A DNA stretch of 59,694 nt from an uncultured Bacteroidales bacterium (GCA_902784675.1 CACZVR010000023.1:1-59694), one strand, 5' to 3'. Numbered from the stretch's first letter, positions 17,055 to 27,816 are shown. The notes: a model not told the origin generated them from the sequence alone. Numbers and translations are program-made.

Positions 17055-17187
17055 TTCACACTCAAAAACCACCCAAACTACAGGATCGCCTGCATCAGTC
17101 AACCGAGAATGTCTCTTCAAGTCATGCTTCTCAGGCCCCTCATTGTGCACAAGAATTATACGAAATCAAAGCCCCTTTAAAATCTGA

Positions 17188-17220
17188 TTTTGTGCTATAA
17201 ACTCATTGTGTTGCACAAAA
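17188..17220. repeat. Inverted repeat upstream of the ATPase gene
   Basis: TTTTGTGC (17188-17195) and GCACAAAA (17213-17220) are exact reverse complements with 17 bases between. The repeat lies about 50 bases upstream of the ATPase -7 box and could be a regulator site or a terminator for a transcript from the left. Confidence 0.5.
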
Positions 17221-17266
17221 GCATTCTTTTTTATGCAATAAAGTTGCTTAATTGAGTGGAATGTGC

Positions 17267-17274
17267 TATTTTTG
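17267..17274 (+). promoter_or_regulatory. ATPase gene promoter, -7 box
   Basis: TATTTTTG matches TAnnTTTG 23 bases before the ATG at 17298. No good TTTG -33 box is seen. Confidence 0.5.
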
Positions 17275-17297
17275 CCGAGAATTAGGTTAATGAGAAA

Positions 17298-18542
17298 ATG
17301 AAAAGCATTATACTCAATCAGCGTCGAGAACGTGATGAACTCTTATCGCGTTCCTATCTCAATCGGCATACAAGTGTTGATCCAGGGCAGTTGTTGTCAA
17401 GTCCTTTCATCAAGTTGATTACGGGTCCCCGACGGGCAGGTAAATCCACTCAGGCTTTATTGATGCTTAGGGGAAAGAGTTTTGCCTATCTCAATTTTGA
17501 CAGTCAAATGTTGCTTGATGCCTGGAATGCTGACCTCGTCATGCGTTTGCTTGATGATGTTTATCCTGGCTATGAGTATCTTTTGCTGGATGAGGTCCAG
17601 AACCTGAATGCTTGGGATCTGTGGGTGAGTGAACTCTACCGCAAAGGGGTGAATATGGTAATCACGGGAAGTAACGCAAAGATGCTTTCTAGCGAGATGG
17701 CGACGGTGCTCACTGGTAGATATCTGCAAGTTGAGATGTTGCCTTTTGGCCTTTCAGAATTCTTTGAATGGAACGGTCTTGATCTAAATTCATTGAAGGA
17801 TGGCGATAATAATGACGCATTGGCCCTTACCGATGACTATTTGAGAAATGGCGGCTATCCCGAGTTGCTGAACTCGCGCAACTTGATTCGTAATTACCTT
17901 GATACCTTGTTTGATTCTATCGTTTGGAAGGACGTCGTCAAACGTCATCGTGTCCGCAACACGTCCGACTTGAATAATTTGGCCATGTATCTCGTTTCAA
18001 ATATTGGTGCTCCTATCAGTATCAATGAACTGACGCGGAATCTTGGAATCTCAAGTGTTAATACGACACGTAAGTATATGGATTATCTGCACGAGCCATA
18101 TCTTTTCTATTATTTGTCTCGTTATAATAATAAGTTGAAACTAATGCAGAAGGCACCTCGCAAGGCCTATATCGTGGATAATGGATTTGTGCAGGCAAAG
18201 GCTTTTTCAATGAGCGAAAATTTAGGGCTTCTGCTTGAAAATCAGGTTTTTGTGGAGTTGCTGAGGCGCGGTTATGATACAGAAAAGACCTTATTTTATT
18301 ATCGGTCACGCAACGACAAAGAAGTGGATTTTGTCCTTCGTGAGGAGAATCACGTTAAAGCTCTTGTTCAAGTGTGCTATGACATGAACAATGATAAAAC
18401 CGAGAAGCGTGAAGTGGGCAGTTTGGTCGAATGTGCTGGAGAACTGCACTGTGGCAACCTTTTTATTGTGACCATGAACAACAAGCGCACTATCCTGAAA
18501 GACGGTCTTACTGTCAAGGTCATTCCAATTACCGAATTCTAG
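17298..18542 (+). CDS. AAA+ ATPase with DUF4143 domain
   Basis: This 414-residue protein has a Walker A motif GPRRAGKST near residue 47 and a Walker B-like YEYLLLDEVQN near 95. The ATPase half is followed by a C-terminal DUF4143 domain (about 200-370) with a nuclease-like FYYRSRNDKEVDFVLRE near 340. Such proteins are abundant in Bacteroidetes and archaea; their function is not established. The gene looks more AT-rich, with different codon use from its neighbours, and stands alone under its own promoter, so recent acquisition is plausible. A DNA- or toxin-related role would be speculation. Confidence 0.88.
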   Translation: MKSIILNQRRERDELLSRSYLNRHTSVDPGQLLSSPFIKLITGPRRAGKSTQALLMLRGKSFAYLNFDSQMLLDAWNADLVMRLLDDVYPGYEYLLLDEVQNLNAWDLWVSELYRKGVNMVITGSNAKMLSSEMATVLTGRYLQVEMLPFGLSEFFEWNGLDLNSLKDGDNNDALALTDDYLRNGGYPELLNSRNLIRNYLDTLFDSIVWKDVVKRHRVRNTSDLNNLAMYLVSNIGAPISINELTRNLGISSVNTTRKYMDYLHEPYLFYYLSRYNNKLKLMQKAPRKAYIVDNGFVQAKAFSMSENLGLLLENQVFVELLRRGYDTEKTLFYYRSRNDKEVDFVLREENHVKALVQVCYDMNNDKTEKREVGSLVECAGELHCGNLFIVTMNNKRTILKDGLTVKVIPITEF

Positions 18543-18633
18543 TACATTCACGATGGATTGGTGAAATGCTTCTTGTGGGTTAAATGATGAGATAAGTAAA
18601 ATATAATTGTGTTTTAAATATGTTGATTTTGTG

Positions 18634-19215
18634 ATGAAAAAGAAAGTATTGTATATCCATGGATTCTGCAGTTCGGCTCAGACAGCGACGGCCGGGCGAT
18701 TGCGTGAGGTGTTCAGTGACACTTGTGAGGTGCATGCCATCGACGTGAATCATCATCCCGCCGAATCAATTCGGCGCATCGAGGAATATGTAGCCGAGCA
18801 TGGCATTGAGTTGCTGGTGGGGACATCGCTGGGCGGCTATTACACGTTGTGTGCCGATGTGCCCTGTACCAAGGTGGCGGTCAATCCCGCGACCGATCCC
18901 GAGGTGTCGCTCAATCATCCCGAGATGATGGGGCACTTGCGCTATTTTAACCCTCGTCAAGACGGCAACTGGTATTTTGACTTTGGCCCTGAGAATCTGT
19001 TGGAGTTCCGTGGCATTCCGTTCCATGTCACCCCCGATACTTATATCTTGTGCAGCGACCATGATGAACTGCTGGGCGACAACCGTGCCGCTTGCCGTGC
19101 CCTGGTGCTGCCCGAGCACTTCAGTGAGACATCACAAATCGGTCACCGCATGGACCCGTCATTCACCGAGCCGGGCACGGGTGACCTGTGGCGTCTGCTG
19201 CAGCAGTTGCTGTAA
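18634..19215 (+). CDS. YqiA/YcfP-like alpha/beta hydrolase
   Basis: This 193-residue protein starts at 18634, giving MKKKVLYIHGF; upstream in-frame codons do not match the family. It has the HGF oxyanion strand, the nucleophile elbow GTSLGG (Ser near residue 71), an Asp in CSDHDELLGD and a likely catalytic His in SQIGHRMDP. This fits the small esterase family UPF0227. The natural substrate is unknown. It is monocistronic and ends at the hairpin at 19252-19283 that it shares with convergent murF. Confidence 0.82.
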   Translation: MKKKVLYIHGFCSSAQTATAGRLREVFSDTCEVHAIDVNHHPAESIRRIEEYVAEHGIELLVGTSLGGYYTLCADVPCTKVAVNPATDPEVSLNHPEMMGHLRYFNPRQDGNWYFDFGPENLLEFRGIPFHVTPDTYILCSDHDELLGDNRAACRALVLPEHFSETSQIGHRMDPSFTEPGTGDLWRLLQQLL

Positions 19216-19251
19216 TGAAAACCTGCAAGCCCTAGGCTCGCAATGCATAGA

Positions 19252-19283
19252 CACGCCACCCGATAGACAGTTCGGGTGGCGTG
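19252..19283. terminator. Hairpin between convergent hydrolase and murF genes
   Basis: CACGCCACCCGA (19252-19263) and TCGGGTGGCGTG (19272-19283) are exact reverse complements with an 8-base loop. It lacks a strong T-run but is well placed to terminate both transcripts. Confidence 0.7.
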
Positions 19284-19307
19284 CTGTGATGATAAGTGGC
19301 GTGTGCC

Positions 19308-20621
<1,314 letters not shown>

Positions 20622-20643
20622 GTTCAGTACATTTTATTTACCG

Positions 20644-20651
20644 CAAAAGTA
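20644..20651 (-). promoter_or_regulatory. murF promoter, -7 box
   Basis: The minus strand reads TACTTTTG, a match to TAnnTTTG, 22 bases upstream of the murF start. Confidence 0.55.
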
Positions 20652-20674
20652 CTTAAAAAGCGGATTATTTTATA

Positions 20675-20682
20675 TAATTTTG
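20675..20682 (+). promoter_or_regulatory. ddl promoter, -7 box
   Basis: TAATTTTG matches TAnnTTTG 31 bases before the ddl ATG. It lies 23 bases from the murF -7 box on the other strand, so the two promoters face away from each other with overlapping upstream regions. Confidence 0.6.
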
Positions 20683-20713
20683 CACCGAATTTTAATGTGT
20701 GCGCAATAATACA

Positions 20714-21715
20714 ATGGAGACAACCAAGAGAACTATAGCCATCGTGTGTGGTGGCGACTCCTCGGAATATGAGGTTTCCCTTCGTTCGGCCGAGGGTATC
20801 AACTCTGCGTTTGATCATGATCGTTATGAGGTCTATATCGTCATGATCAGGAAGAATGACTGGCATGTTAATCTGCCCGACGGACAGCAGCCTGTCATCG
20901 ACAAGAATGACTTTTCGTTCATCAAGGACGGTCAGAAAATCCGTTTTGACTATGCTTATATCACCATCCACGGCACTCCGGGCGAGAATGGTGTGCTGCA
21001 AGGTTATTTCGATATGATAGACTTGCCATATTCGACCTGTAATGTGCTGGTCGAGGCGCTGACGTTCCACAAGTTCGCACTGAACAACTATCTGAGGGCT
21101 TTCGGTTGCTCGGTGCCCGACAGCATCCAGGTGCGTCGCGGTGTGGCTCACGGCTGGACGGCCGAGAAGGTCAAGGATTATCTGGGTATGCCCTGCTTTG
21201 TCAAACCCACTGCCGACGGCTCAAGCTTCGGTGTGACCAAGGTGAAAAGCTGTGACCAGTTGGACGATGCCATGGAGTTCGCCTTCAAGCAGTGCGACAA
21301 CGTGATGATTGAGCGCTTCCTGGACGGTACCGAGGTCACCGTGGGTTGTTACAAGACCAAGAACAAATCGGTTGTCTTCCCCGTGACCGAGGTGGTGACC
21401 GACAACGAGTTTTTTGACTATGATGCCAAATACAACGGTCAGGTCGAGGAAATCACCCCTGCCCGCATCAGCGACGAGTTGACTGCCGCTTTACAGGCCG
21501 AGACGTCACGCATCTACGACATCCTGCACTGCAACGGCATCATCCGCATCGACTACATCATCACCAAGAATCCCGACGGCAGTGACCACATCAACCTGCT
21601 GGAGATCAACACCACTCCCGGCATGACCGCCACCAGTTTCATCCCCCAGCAAGTCCGCGCCGCCGGCCTCTCCCTCACCGACGTCCTCACCGACATCGTC
21701 GAGAACCAATTTTGA
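20714..21715 (+). CDS. ddl: D-alanine--D-alanine ligase
   Basis: This 333-residue ATP-grasp ligase makes D-Ala-D-Ala for peptidoglycan. I start it at the ATG at 20714 (METTKRTIAIVCGGDSSEYEVS) rather than the GTG five codons earlier. The family motifs are present: GGDSSEYEVSLRSA near residue 13, the ATP-grasp FVKPTADGSSFGV near 170, MIERFLDGTEVTVG near 200 and INLLEINTTPGMTATSFIPQQ near 295-315 with the metal-binding Glu and Asn. The length is typical. It is divergent from murF, the next enzyme to use its product, and ends at a strong terminator. Confidence 0.95.
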   Translation: METTKRTIAIVCGGDSSEYEVSLRSAEGINSAFDHDRYEVYIVMIRKNDWHVNLPDGQQPVIDKNDFSFIKDGQKIRFDYAYITIHGTPGENGVLQGYFDMIDLPYSTCNVLVEALTFHKFALNNYLRAFGCSVPDSIQVRRGVAHGWTAEKVKDYLGMPCFVKPTADGSSFGVTKVKSCDQLDDAMEFAFKQCDNVMIERFLDGTEVTVGCYKTKNKSVVFPVTEVVTDNEFFDYDAKYNGQVEEITPARISDELTAALQAETSRIYDILHCNGIIRIDYIITKNPDGSDHINLLEINTTPGMTATSFIPQQVRAAGLSLTDVLTDIVENQF

Positions 21716-21731
21716 AATTAATAAATACAGT

Positions 21732-21769
21732 AAAAACCGCCACTGAGCTTAATGCTCGTGGCGGTTTTT
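21732..21769. terminator. Terminator after ddl
   Basis: AAAAACCGCCAC (21732-21743) pairs with GTGGCGGTTTTT (21758-21769), and an inner GAGC/GCTC pairing closes the loop. A and T tracts on either side make it bidirectional; the pullulanase gene converges from the right. A short repeat, CTTAGCGC-CTTAGCGT, follows at about 21780-21795. Confidence 0.88.
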
Positions 21770-21801
21770 ATTCTTTGCGTCTTAGCGCCTTAGCGTGAGG
21801 A

Positions 21802-22362
21802 CTAATTGTGGATGATTAGTGCAGACTGGGCGGGGATTGTGATTTTGGAACCTTTAACAACACCGATGCCTTGTTGGTCGCACTTGATGTTGCGGCACAC
21901 GACTGTGTAGGTGCCGTCGGGGACTTCGATGGTGCGGGCGCGCTTGTGGGCGTTGAAAGCGACGTAGATGTCGCCCCACTGTTCACCGGGCACTCCGCGG
22001 CCATTGATGTGATAGGCCACAAGACAGTTCTCGGTGGGCAGGAAGTCCAGATTCTTGCGCACCATGTCGGCACTGCCCATGTGGAAGGCGGGATGGGCTT
22101 TGCGCAGGGCAATCAGGTTCTTGTAGTAGTCCATCACTTGCGGGTAACGCTCCAGGTTGTCCCAGTCCAGATGGTTGATGCTGTCGGGGCTCTCATAGCT
22201 GTTGTGCACACCTTTCTTGTTGCGCAGCATCTCCTCGCCGCTGAGCATGAACGGCACGCCTTGTGAGGTCATGACCACGGTTTGTGCCAGCAAGTCGAGA
22301 CGGATGAGTTCATCTTGGGTGATGCCCTTGACGCTGGCCTTGAGGCGGTCCACAAGACACAT
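21802..22362 (-). pseudogene. pulA: Type I pullulanase, 3' part after frameshift
   Basis: This frame encodes the C-terminal part of the pullulanase begun at 23657. The in-frame codons start upstream of the ATG at 22362, with CHDD at 22374-22363. That is GH13 conserved region IV, carrying the transition-state-stabilising Asp. It continues MCLVDRLKASVKGITQ, MTSQGVPFMLSGEEMLRNKKGVHNSYESPD and a small C-terminal beta domain. The match to pullulanases resumes exactly where the upstream frame loses it, so this is one gene broken by a single indel, not a separate gene. Independent translation from 22362 would give a fragment with no complete active site. Confidence 0.85.
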
Positions 22363-23657
22363 GTCGTCGTGACAAGTTCGTAGTTCACGCCGGGATGCTG
22401 GATGGCTCCCACGATGCCGAACTTGATACTCTCTTCGTAACCCTTGACACCACCCAGGAAGGCAGCCTTGCTATTGCTGTCCCATGGGCCGCGCAGGCCA
22501 TCACGCATGCAGTCGCTGAAGGCGGCGATGCCCGGCATCTTGCTGATGTTTGCCTTCATGGCCAGCTCACCCGAGTAGGCGCAGCTGCCGGCACTCCAGC
22601 CCTCGCCATAGATGAAGATGTCATCGGGCACGGCCTTGCGAATGGCGTTCATCGTCTCGATGTCATGCACACCCATCAGGTCGAAGCGGAAACCGTCGAT
22701 ATGATATTCATCCACCCAATATTTCACGCTCTCGATCATGAATTGGCGCATGCCTTCGCGCTCACTGGCCGTCTCGTTGCCGCAACCGCTGCCGTTGCTG
22801 TAAGTGCCATCGGCGTTCTTGCGGTAGAAGTAGTCGGGACGCGTCAGCTGGAAGTTGCTCTCGTCGATGTTCCAGGTGTGGTTATACACCACGTCGAGGA
22901 TGACCTTGATGCCTGCCTTGTGCAGCGCCTGGACCATCTGCTTGAACTCGTTGATGCGCACCTCGGGCTTGTAGGGGTCGGTCGAGTAGCCACCCTCGGG
23001 CACATTATAGTTCACAGGGTCATAGCCCCAGTTGTACTGCGGCTCGTTGAGGCGTGTCTCATCGACCGAGGCATAGTCAAACGACGGCAGGATGTGCACC
23101 GCATTCACGCCCAGTTCCTTCAAGTGGCTGATGGCGCGCGGCTCGGTCAGGGCCAGGAACTTGCCCTTGTAGATGAAGTCGCCGGACTCGTCAATCGAGA
23201 AGTCGCGGTGGTGCATCTCATAGAGGATAAGGTCTTTGGCAGCAATGGCGGGACGCTTGTCGGCAGCCCAGCCCTGAGGATTGGTCTGCGTCATGTCGAC
23301 GATGGCGCCACGTTTTCCGTTGACGCCCACAGCAGTAGCCCAGATACCGGGGCACTCCCCCTTGAACTTGCCGCCGTATTTCACGTCAAACGTGTAGAAC
23401 TGACCTTTCAAATCACCCTTGACAGTGGCTTGCCACAGGGTGCCGCCCGTCTTCTCGCGTTTCATGTTGACCGTTTTGACGGGCTTGCCGCCCTTGCCCT
23501 CCTTGTAGATGCGCAGTTTCACTTGCTGGGCGTCTTGGTTGGTTTCTACCGAAAAAGCGCTCGCGCGCGGGGTGTAATCCACCCCGGTGCGAGCGTTAAG
23601 GAATTGTGGTAAGAGTAATGCCATGATTATCGTTACCAGTGATATGAGCTGTTTCAT
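22269..23657 (-). pseudogene. pulA: Type I pullulanase (GH13_14), 5' part, frameshifted
   Basis: Pullulanase cuts alpha-1,6 branches. The first about 426 residues are normal: signal peptide, N-terminal beta domain, the type I signature YNWGYDP near residue 240, nucleophile Asp in DGFRFDLMGVHD near 340 and acid/base Glu in IYGEGWSAG near 365. After GVNYEL the frame slips and about 36 unrelated residues precede the stop. One missing base at 22375-22379 (TACGAACTTGTCAC where pullulanases would need one more base before TGTCAC) explains it. No slippery heptamer is seen, so a sequencing error or true inactivation is likelier than programmed frameshifting. The start shares one base with the malQ stop (TAATG). 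Confidence 0.88.
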
Positions 23658-26338
23658 TATCGTCCGCTTTGCGAGATGAGTTCTTTCACATGGGCGTTAA
23701 ACTCACTGGCTTTCATCAACTGCTCGATGGTCATGTGCATGCGGTAGCGCCAGTAGTGACGCGGATTGGCCGGGATGTTGATGCGCTCGGCATCGGCATC
23801 GGCCAGACGCAGTTTCTCGTCGATAGCGAGCCAGTCTTGCAACGAGAGCAAGGTCAGCATCGACGGGCAGTTGAGGTGGTTGCGCACGATCTCATCGGCA
23901 AGCCAACCGGGCAGCGGATGCGGTGCAGCGTCGGGATGCCACAGTGAGGAGCCGTAATACTCCTGGGTGCGGTCCCAATCCTCATCCCACCACTGTCGCA
24001 TTGTGGGCATGTCATGGGTCGAAATGGTGGCCACGCTGCGATAGGGGTTTGTGCTCAGGTTGCCGAACTTGATGTGGTTGTCTTTAGGCATCGATTGGAT
24101 CTCAAGGCTCAAGATGCGCAACTCGTTCATCACCCATGCCACGCAGTCGGGCACCATGCCCAGGTCCTCGGCACACACGAGCATGCGTGTCGCCTGCACC
24201 AGTTTGGGCAGCTTCTTCATTGCCTCGTGATACCAGAAGTCGTTGTTGCGGTGATAGTAGTACTCGTTGTAGAGCTTGTTGAACGCGGCCTTGTCGTTAT
24301 CGTAGAGTGCCTCGTAGATAAAGTCGAACTGCACCGAGATGCGCGGATGGTAGAGCGCCGGATTTTTGCGGTCGCGCACGAACAGCACGTCGCTGATGAG
24401 GGCATACAGGCCGTCGCGAATCCAGATGTCATCCTCGCTCTCCTTGCCGCGGAAGGCGGCTTCCACCTTGCGCTGGGTGTCATACTCGGGCTTCATGCGA
24501 TAGATGTCGTCATGCACACGCTCGACATATTTCTCGCGCACCGTGTCGGCCCATTTGCCAAAGATGCGTTCCAGCACCCAATCGGCGATGAACGGTTGGG
24601 TCATCAGTTCCTCTTGGAAGTTCAGGCCGTAGCTGCGGATCTCTTGGGCGCTCATGCCTTGCGAGGGCGAGAACTGACCCAGCAGGCCATGCACAGCGTT
24701 GATGGGAATTTCCCAGATGCGGAAAAAGCCAAGCACATGGTCGATGCGGTAGGCGTCGAAGTACTGCGACATTTTGCGGAAGCGTTTTACCCACCACTTG
24801 CAGCCGTCGGCAAGCATCACATCCCAGTTATAGGTTGGGAAGCCCCAGTTCTGGCCGTTGGTCGAGAATGCATCGGGCGGGGCACCGGCTTGTCCGTTGA
24901 GGTTGAAGTATTTGGGCTCTACCCATGCCTCCACACTGTCGCGGCTGATGCCGATGGGAATATCGCCCTTGAGTACGACGTGCTTGCTTTGTGCGTACTG
25001 GTGAGCGGCGTGCATCTGCTTGTCCAGATAATACTGGACGTAATAGGCCAGGCTCACCTCCTTGTAACTGTTGGTGCGCGGGTTGGCCATAGCCTTACGC
25101 TCCTCGTCGCTGAATGAGTGGTGCGAGGGCCATTGACTGAAGGTTGCCGTGCCATACAGGTCGCGGTAGTGGCAGAAGGCGGCATAGGGCACCAGCCAAT
25201 CCTCGTTGGCCGTGAAGAATGCCTTGAATTCGTCGCTCTTGAGCACTTTCTCTCCTTCTTGCTTGAACAAGAGCTTCATGTATTCACGCTTGGCGTTATT
25301 CACACGCTCATAGTCGATTTGCGGCAGTGCGTTCAGTTCCTTGCGCAGCTTCTCGAACTCGGCGGCGCGTTTCTTGTCGGTCAATTTGGGCAACTGGCGC
25401 AGGTCCAAGTACTGCGGGTGCAAGGCATAGATGCTGATGCTGTTGTAGGGATAGCTGTCGCTCCAGGTGTGGGTGATGGTGGTGTCGTTGATGGGTAACA
25501 CCTGCAGGGCACGCTGGCCTGTGCTGGCCACCCAGTCCACCATGAGCTTGAGGTCACCGAAGTCGCCCACGCCGAAACTGCCCTCGCTGCGCAGCGAGAA
25601 GATGGGGACCACAGTACCCGCCAACTTGGCGGGATACAAGGGGAAATAGGCCTGCTGCAACTCATAGATGATGTGCTCACCGTCTTTCAGAACAGGCATC
25701 AGCACCGTGCGGTTGTCACCGGTTTCCCAAATCACGGCCTTTCCCTTTCCGCCCATGATGACGAACTTGAACTCAATCATCGCCTTCTTGAATGCAGCGC
25801 CGTCGAGCGAGATGACCCACTCGTTGTGGTTGTGCTCGGTCATGTTGAGCGCTTTAGCCTCATCCCAGTCGCCCAGGGCCGGCTCGTTGCCCACTATACC
25901 CAGGACTTCGCCTGTGCGCAACTGTGGAGCGCGCACCTTGAGTTGGATGCAGGTGGTATATTTGACCTTGGCCATCGTCTGCAGTTTGCGCAGGGCCACA
26001 CAGTCGGTGAATGCCGAACTGTAGAGGTAGCTGTCGTCGGGCAGGTCGTTCCAGTGGTCAAAGGTGATGTAGCGGTTTGCTTTGGCAGTGTTCAGGTCCA
26101 GGCGGTGGGGAATGACAATCCACTCGTGGCGCACTTCTTTGCCGTCGCGCTCAACGCTGTAGTAATAGTCGATTTGACCGGCCTTGGCCGACACGTCCAG
26201 GTCACATTTCCATGTCTTGTCGGTGGCGGGTTTCATGGCATGGGACGCCACTTTCTCGCCACTGGCGCTGTTCACGATATTGAGTACCATGTTCTCACCG
26301 TAAACGGTGCCGTACTCGATGTTGAATCTTATTTTCAT
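23657..26338 (-). CDS. malQ: 4-alpha-glucanotransferase (amylomaltase, GH77) with N-terminal CBM20 modules
   Basis: This 893-residue cytoplasmic enzyme transfers glucan chains between maltooligosaccharides, releasing glucose. The first about 260 residues hold CBM20-like starch-binding modules; the clearest is RTGEVLGIVGNEPALGDWDEA near 140. The GH77 barrel follows (VPIFSLRSEGSFGVGDFGDLKLMVDW near 265). Catalytic residues are visible: nucleophile Asp in DAYRIDHVLGFFR, acid/base Glu in LVCAEDLGMVPDC and the stabilising Asp in ISTHDMPTMRQWW. The long plant-DPE2-like form is usual in Bacteroidetes. It lies between the transporter and pulA, with 30 bases to the first and a one-base overlap with the second. 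Confidence 0.95.
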   Translation of the reverse strand: MKIRFNIEYGTVYGENMVLNIVNSASGEKVASHAMKPATDKTWKCDLDVSAKAGQIDYYYSVERDGKEVRHEWIVIPHRLDLNTAKANRYITFDHWNDLPDDSYLYSSAFTDCVALRKLQTMAKVKYTTCIQLKVRAPQLRTGEVLGIVGNEPALGDWDEAKALNMTEHNHNEWVISLDGAAFKKAMIEFKFVIMGGKGKAVIWETGDNRTVLMPVLKDGEHIIYELQQAYFPLYPAKLAGTVVPIFSLRSEGSFGVGDFGDLKLMVDWVASTGQRALQVLPINDTTITHTWSDSYPYNSISIYALHPQYLDLRQLPKLTDKKRAAEFEKLRKELNALPQIDYERVNNAKREYMKLLFKQEGEKVLKSDEFKAFFTANEDWLVPYAAFCHYRDLYGTATFSQWPSHHSFSDEERKAMANPRTNSYKEVSLAYYVQYYLDKQMHAAHQYAQSKHVVLKGDIPIGISRDSVEAWVEPKYFNLNGQAGAPPDAFSTNGQNWGFPTYNWDVMLADGCKWWVKRFRKMSQYFDAYRIDHVLGFFRIWEIPINAVHGLLGQFSPSQGMSAQEIRSYGLNFQEELMTQPFIADWVLERIFGKWADTVREKYVERVHDDIYRMKPEYDTQRKVEAAFRGKESEDDIWIRDGLYALISDVLFVRDRKNPALYHPRISVQFDFIYEALYDNDKAAFNKLYNEYYYHRNNDFWYHEAMKKLPKLVQATRMLVCAEDLGMVPDCVAWVMNELRILSLEIQSMPKDNHIKFGNLSTNPYRSVATISTHDMPTMRQWWDEDWDRTQEYYGSSLWHPDAAPHPLPGWLADEIVRNHLNCPSMLTLLSLQDWLAIDEKLRLADADAERINIPANPRHYWRYRMHMTIEQLMKASEFNAHVKELISQSGR

Positions 26339-26365
26339 AGTCCTTAGTTTTTAGTCCTCAGTTGA
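26339..26365. repeat. TTAGTCC heptad repeat
   Basis: TAGTCC-TTAGTTT-TTAGTCC with a degenerate continuation fills the gap between malQ and the transporter gene. Copies of the same motif lie at 28956, 45194 and 47625. Confidence 0.6.
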
Positions 26366-26368
26366 TAG

Positions 26369-27694
26369 TTATGCGTTGTGTTTCTTGTCCTCGATGATGA
26401 ATACGCACACGGCGCCCACCACGAGCAGGATGCCTGCGAGCAGGAGCATGTTGCCCTGAATGCTGCCCATTGCCGCCAGGATGACGCCACCCAGAGCGGC
26501 AGCGACAATCTGCGGGATGCAGATGGTGCAGTTGAACAATCCCAGTGCGGTGCCCATGCGGCTGCTGCCCTCAAAGGCGTTGGTCACCAGCGTGAACGGC
26601 ATGGCCAGCATGGCTGCCCAGGCGAAGCCGATGAGGAAGTAGGGCACAAACAGCATGTACTGGTTGTGGATGAAGGGTACCATGGCAAAGCCGATGCCGC
26701 CGATGACAAGACTCAGGGCATAGGCCACCTTGATGTTCTTGAAGCGCGGCAGTACAACAGCCCACAGCACACTGCCGATGGCTTGCACGGCAAACAGGAT
26801 GCCCACCCAGTTACCGGCTTTCTGATAGCCCTCGCTGGCGGCATCGGTGGTGTTCCAAACGGTGTCGGCGATGGTGCCGTTGGTGTAGGTCCACATGTAC
26901 ATGAATGCAGCCCAGCAGAAGAACTGAACCAGACCTACCTCAAAGAATACCTTGTAAGCGTGCTTCTTTTGTGCAGGGCTCATCTCGGAAGAGGCTTCTC
27001 CCTTGCCCTCGGAGTTGGCCGCAGCGTTGAACTCGGCCATTTGCTGCGGTGTGTACTCCTTGACATTGCTGATGGTGTAGATCACGCACAGGATGAGGAT
27101 GGCAGCGCCCACATAGAACGACCACTTCACACTGTCGGGCACAACGCCCTCGGGGGCGATGTTGGCAATGCCGATGGCGGTGAACAGGAAGGGGAAGATG
27201 TAGCCCACCAGTGAACCTGCGTTGCACAGGAAGGACTGGATCGAGTAGGCTTTGGCCTTCTGTTTCTCGTTTACCATGTCGCCAACCATCATTTTGAAGG
27301 GCTGCATGGCCATATTGATGCTCGTGTCAAGGAACATCAGGGCAATCAGTCCAAAGGTCATTGCGCCTGCAACGGTCAGTCCGAACGAGCCGGCGTTGGG
27401 CAACAAGCACATCACGATAATGGCGGCCAGCGCACCGATGAGCAGATAGGGGATGCGGCGGCCCCAGCGTCCAAGCCAGGTCTTGTCGCTGAAGTAGCCT
27501 ACCAATGGCTGCACAACCATACCCATGAGCGGCGGCAGAATCCAGAAGTAACTCAAATCATGCGGGTCGGCACCCAATGTCGCGAAGATGCGGCTGATGT
27601 TGGCGCTTTGCAGTGCATAAGCGATCTGCACGCCAAAGAATCCAAAGCTGATATTCCACAGCTGGTTGAATTTCAAATCCGGTTTTGTTTTCAT
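26369..27694 (-). CDS. Maltose-type MFS sugar transporter (SLC45/GPH-like)
   Basis: This 441-residue inner-membrane protein has about 12 hydrophobic segments. Its N-terminus, NQLWNISFGFFGVQIAYALQ, and the loop SDKTWLGRWGRRIPYLLIG (MFS signature after helix 2) are typical of the bacterial maltose/SLC45-like group found in Bacteroidetes alpha-glucan loci. It would import maltose or maltooligosaccharide with protons for the cytoplasmic MalQ. It is the first gene of an operon with malQ and pulA, behind a LacI-type operator (27817-27828) and a clear -7 box. No B. thetaiotaomicron Sus protein has this role. Substrate choice is inferred. Confidence 0.9.
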   Translation of the reverse strand: MKTKPDLKFNQLWNISFGFFGVQIAYALQSANISRIFATLGADPHDLSYFWILPPLMGMVVQPLVGYFSDKTWLGRWGRRIPYLLIGALAAIIVMCLLPNAGSFGLTVAGAMTFGLIALMFLDTSINMAMQPFKMMVGDMVNEKQKAKAYSIQSFLCNAGSLVGYIFPFLFTAIGIANIAPEGVVPDSVKWSFYVGAAILILCVIYTISNVKEYTPQQMAEFNAAANSEGKGEASSEMSPAQKKHAYKVFFEVGLVQFFCWAAFMYMWTYTNGTIADTVWNTTDAASEGYQKAGNWVGILFAVQAIGSVLWAVVLPRFKNIKVAYALSLVIGGIGFAMVPFIHNQYMLFVPYFLIGFAWAAMLAMPFTLVTNAFEGSSRMGTALGLFNCTICIPQIVAAALGGVILAAMGSIQGNMLLLAGILLVVGAVCVFIIEDKKHNA

Positions 27695-27752
27695 AATAGA
27701 TATATTTTTAGGTTATTGTGATGATTTTTCGTTATTAGGGCTTTAGTACCTA

Positions 27753-27760
27753 CAAATATA
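27753..27760 (-). promoter_or_regulatory. Transporter-malQ-pulA promoter, -7 box
   Basis: The minus strand reads TATATTTG, identical to the amylase -7 box. No clear -33 TTTG is seen. The leader is about 60 bases. Confidence 0.6.
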
Positions 27761-27816
27761 ACGATGATTGTTGAATTTTACTTTGATATAATGTGCATTA
27801 AGCCTAAAAAAACAAT

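Noticed and set aside
17081-17093. A fourth LacI-type operator upstream of susA
   Set aside because: The sequence around GGATCGCCTGCA keeps the central CG and one half-site only; distance to the -7 box is similar to the others, but the match is too weak.
22269-22380. Programmed frameshift in pullulanase
   Set aside because: No slippery heptamer or downstream pseudoknot is evident at 22375-22379, so an indel error or mutation is more likely.
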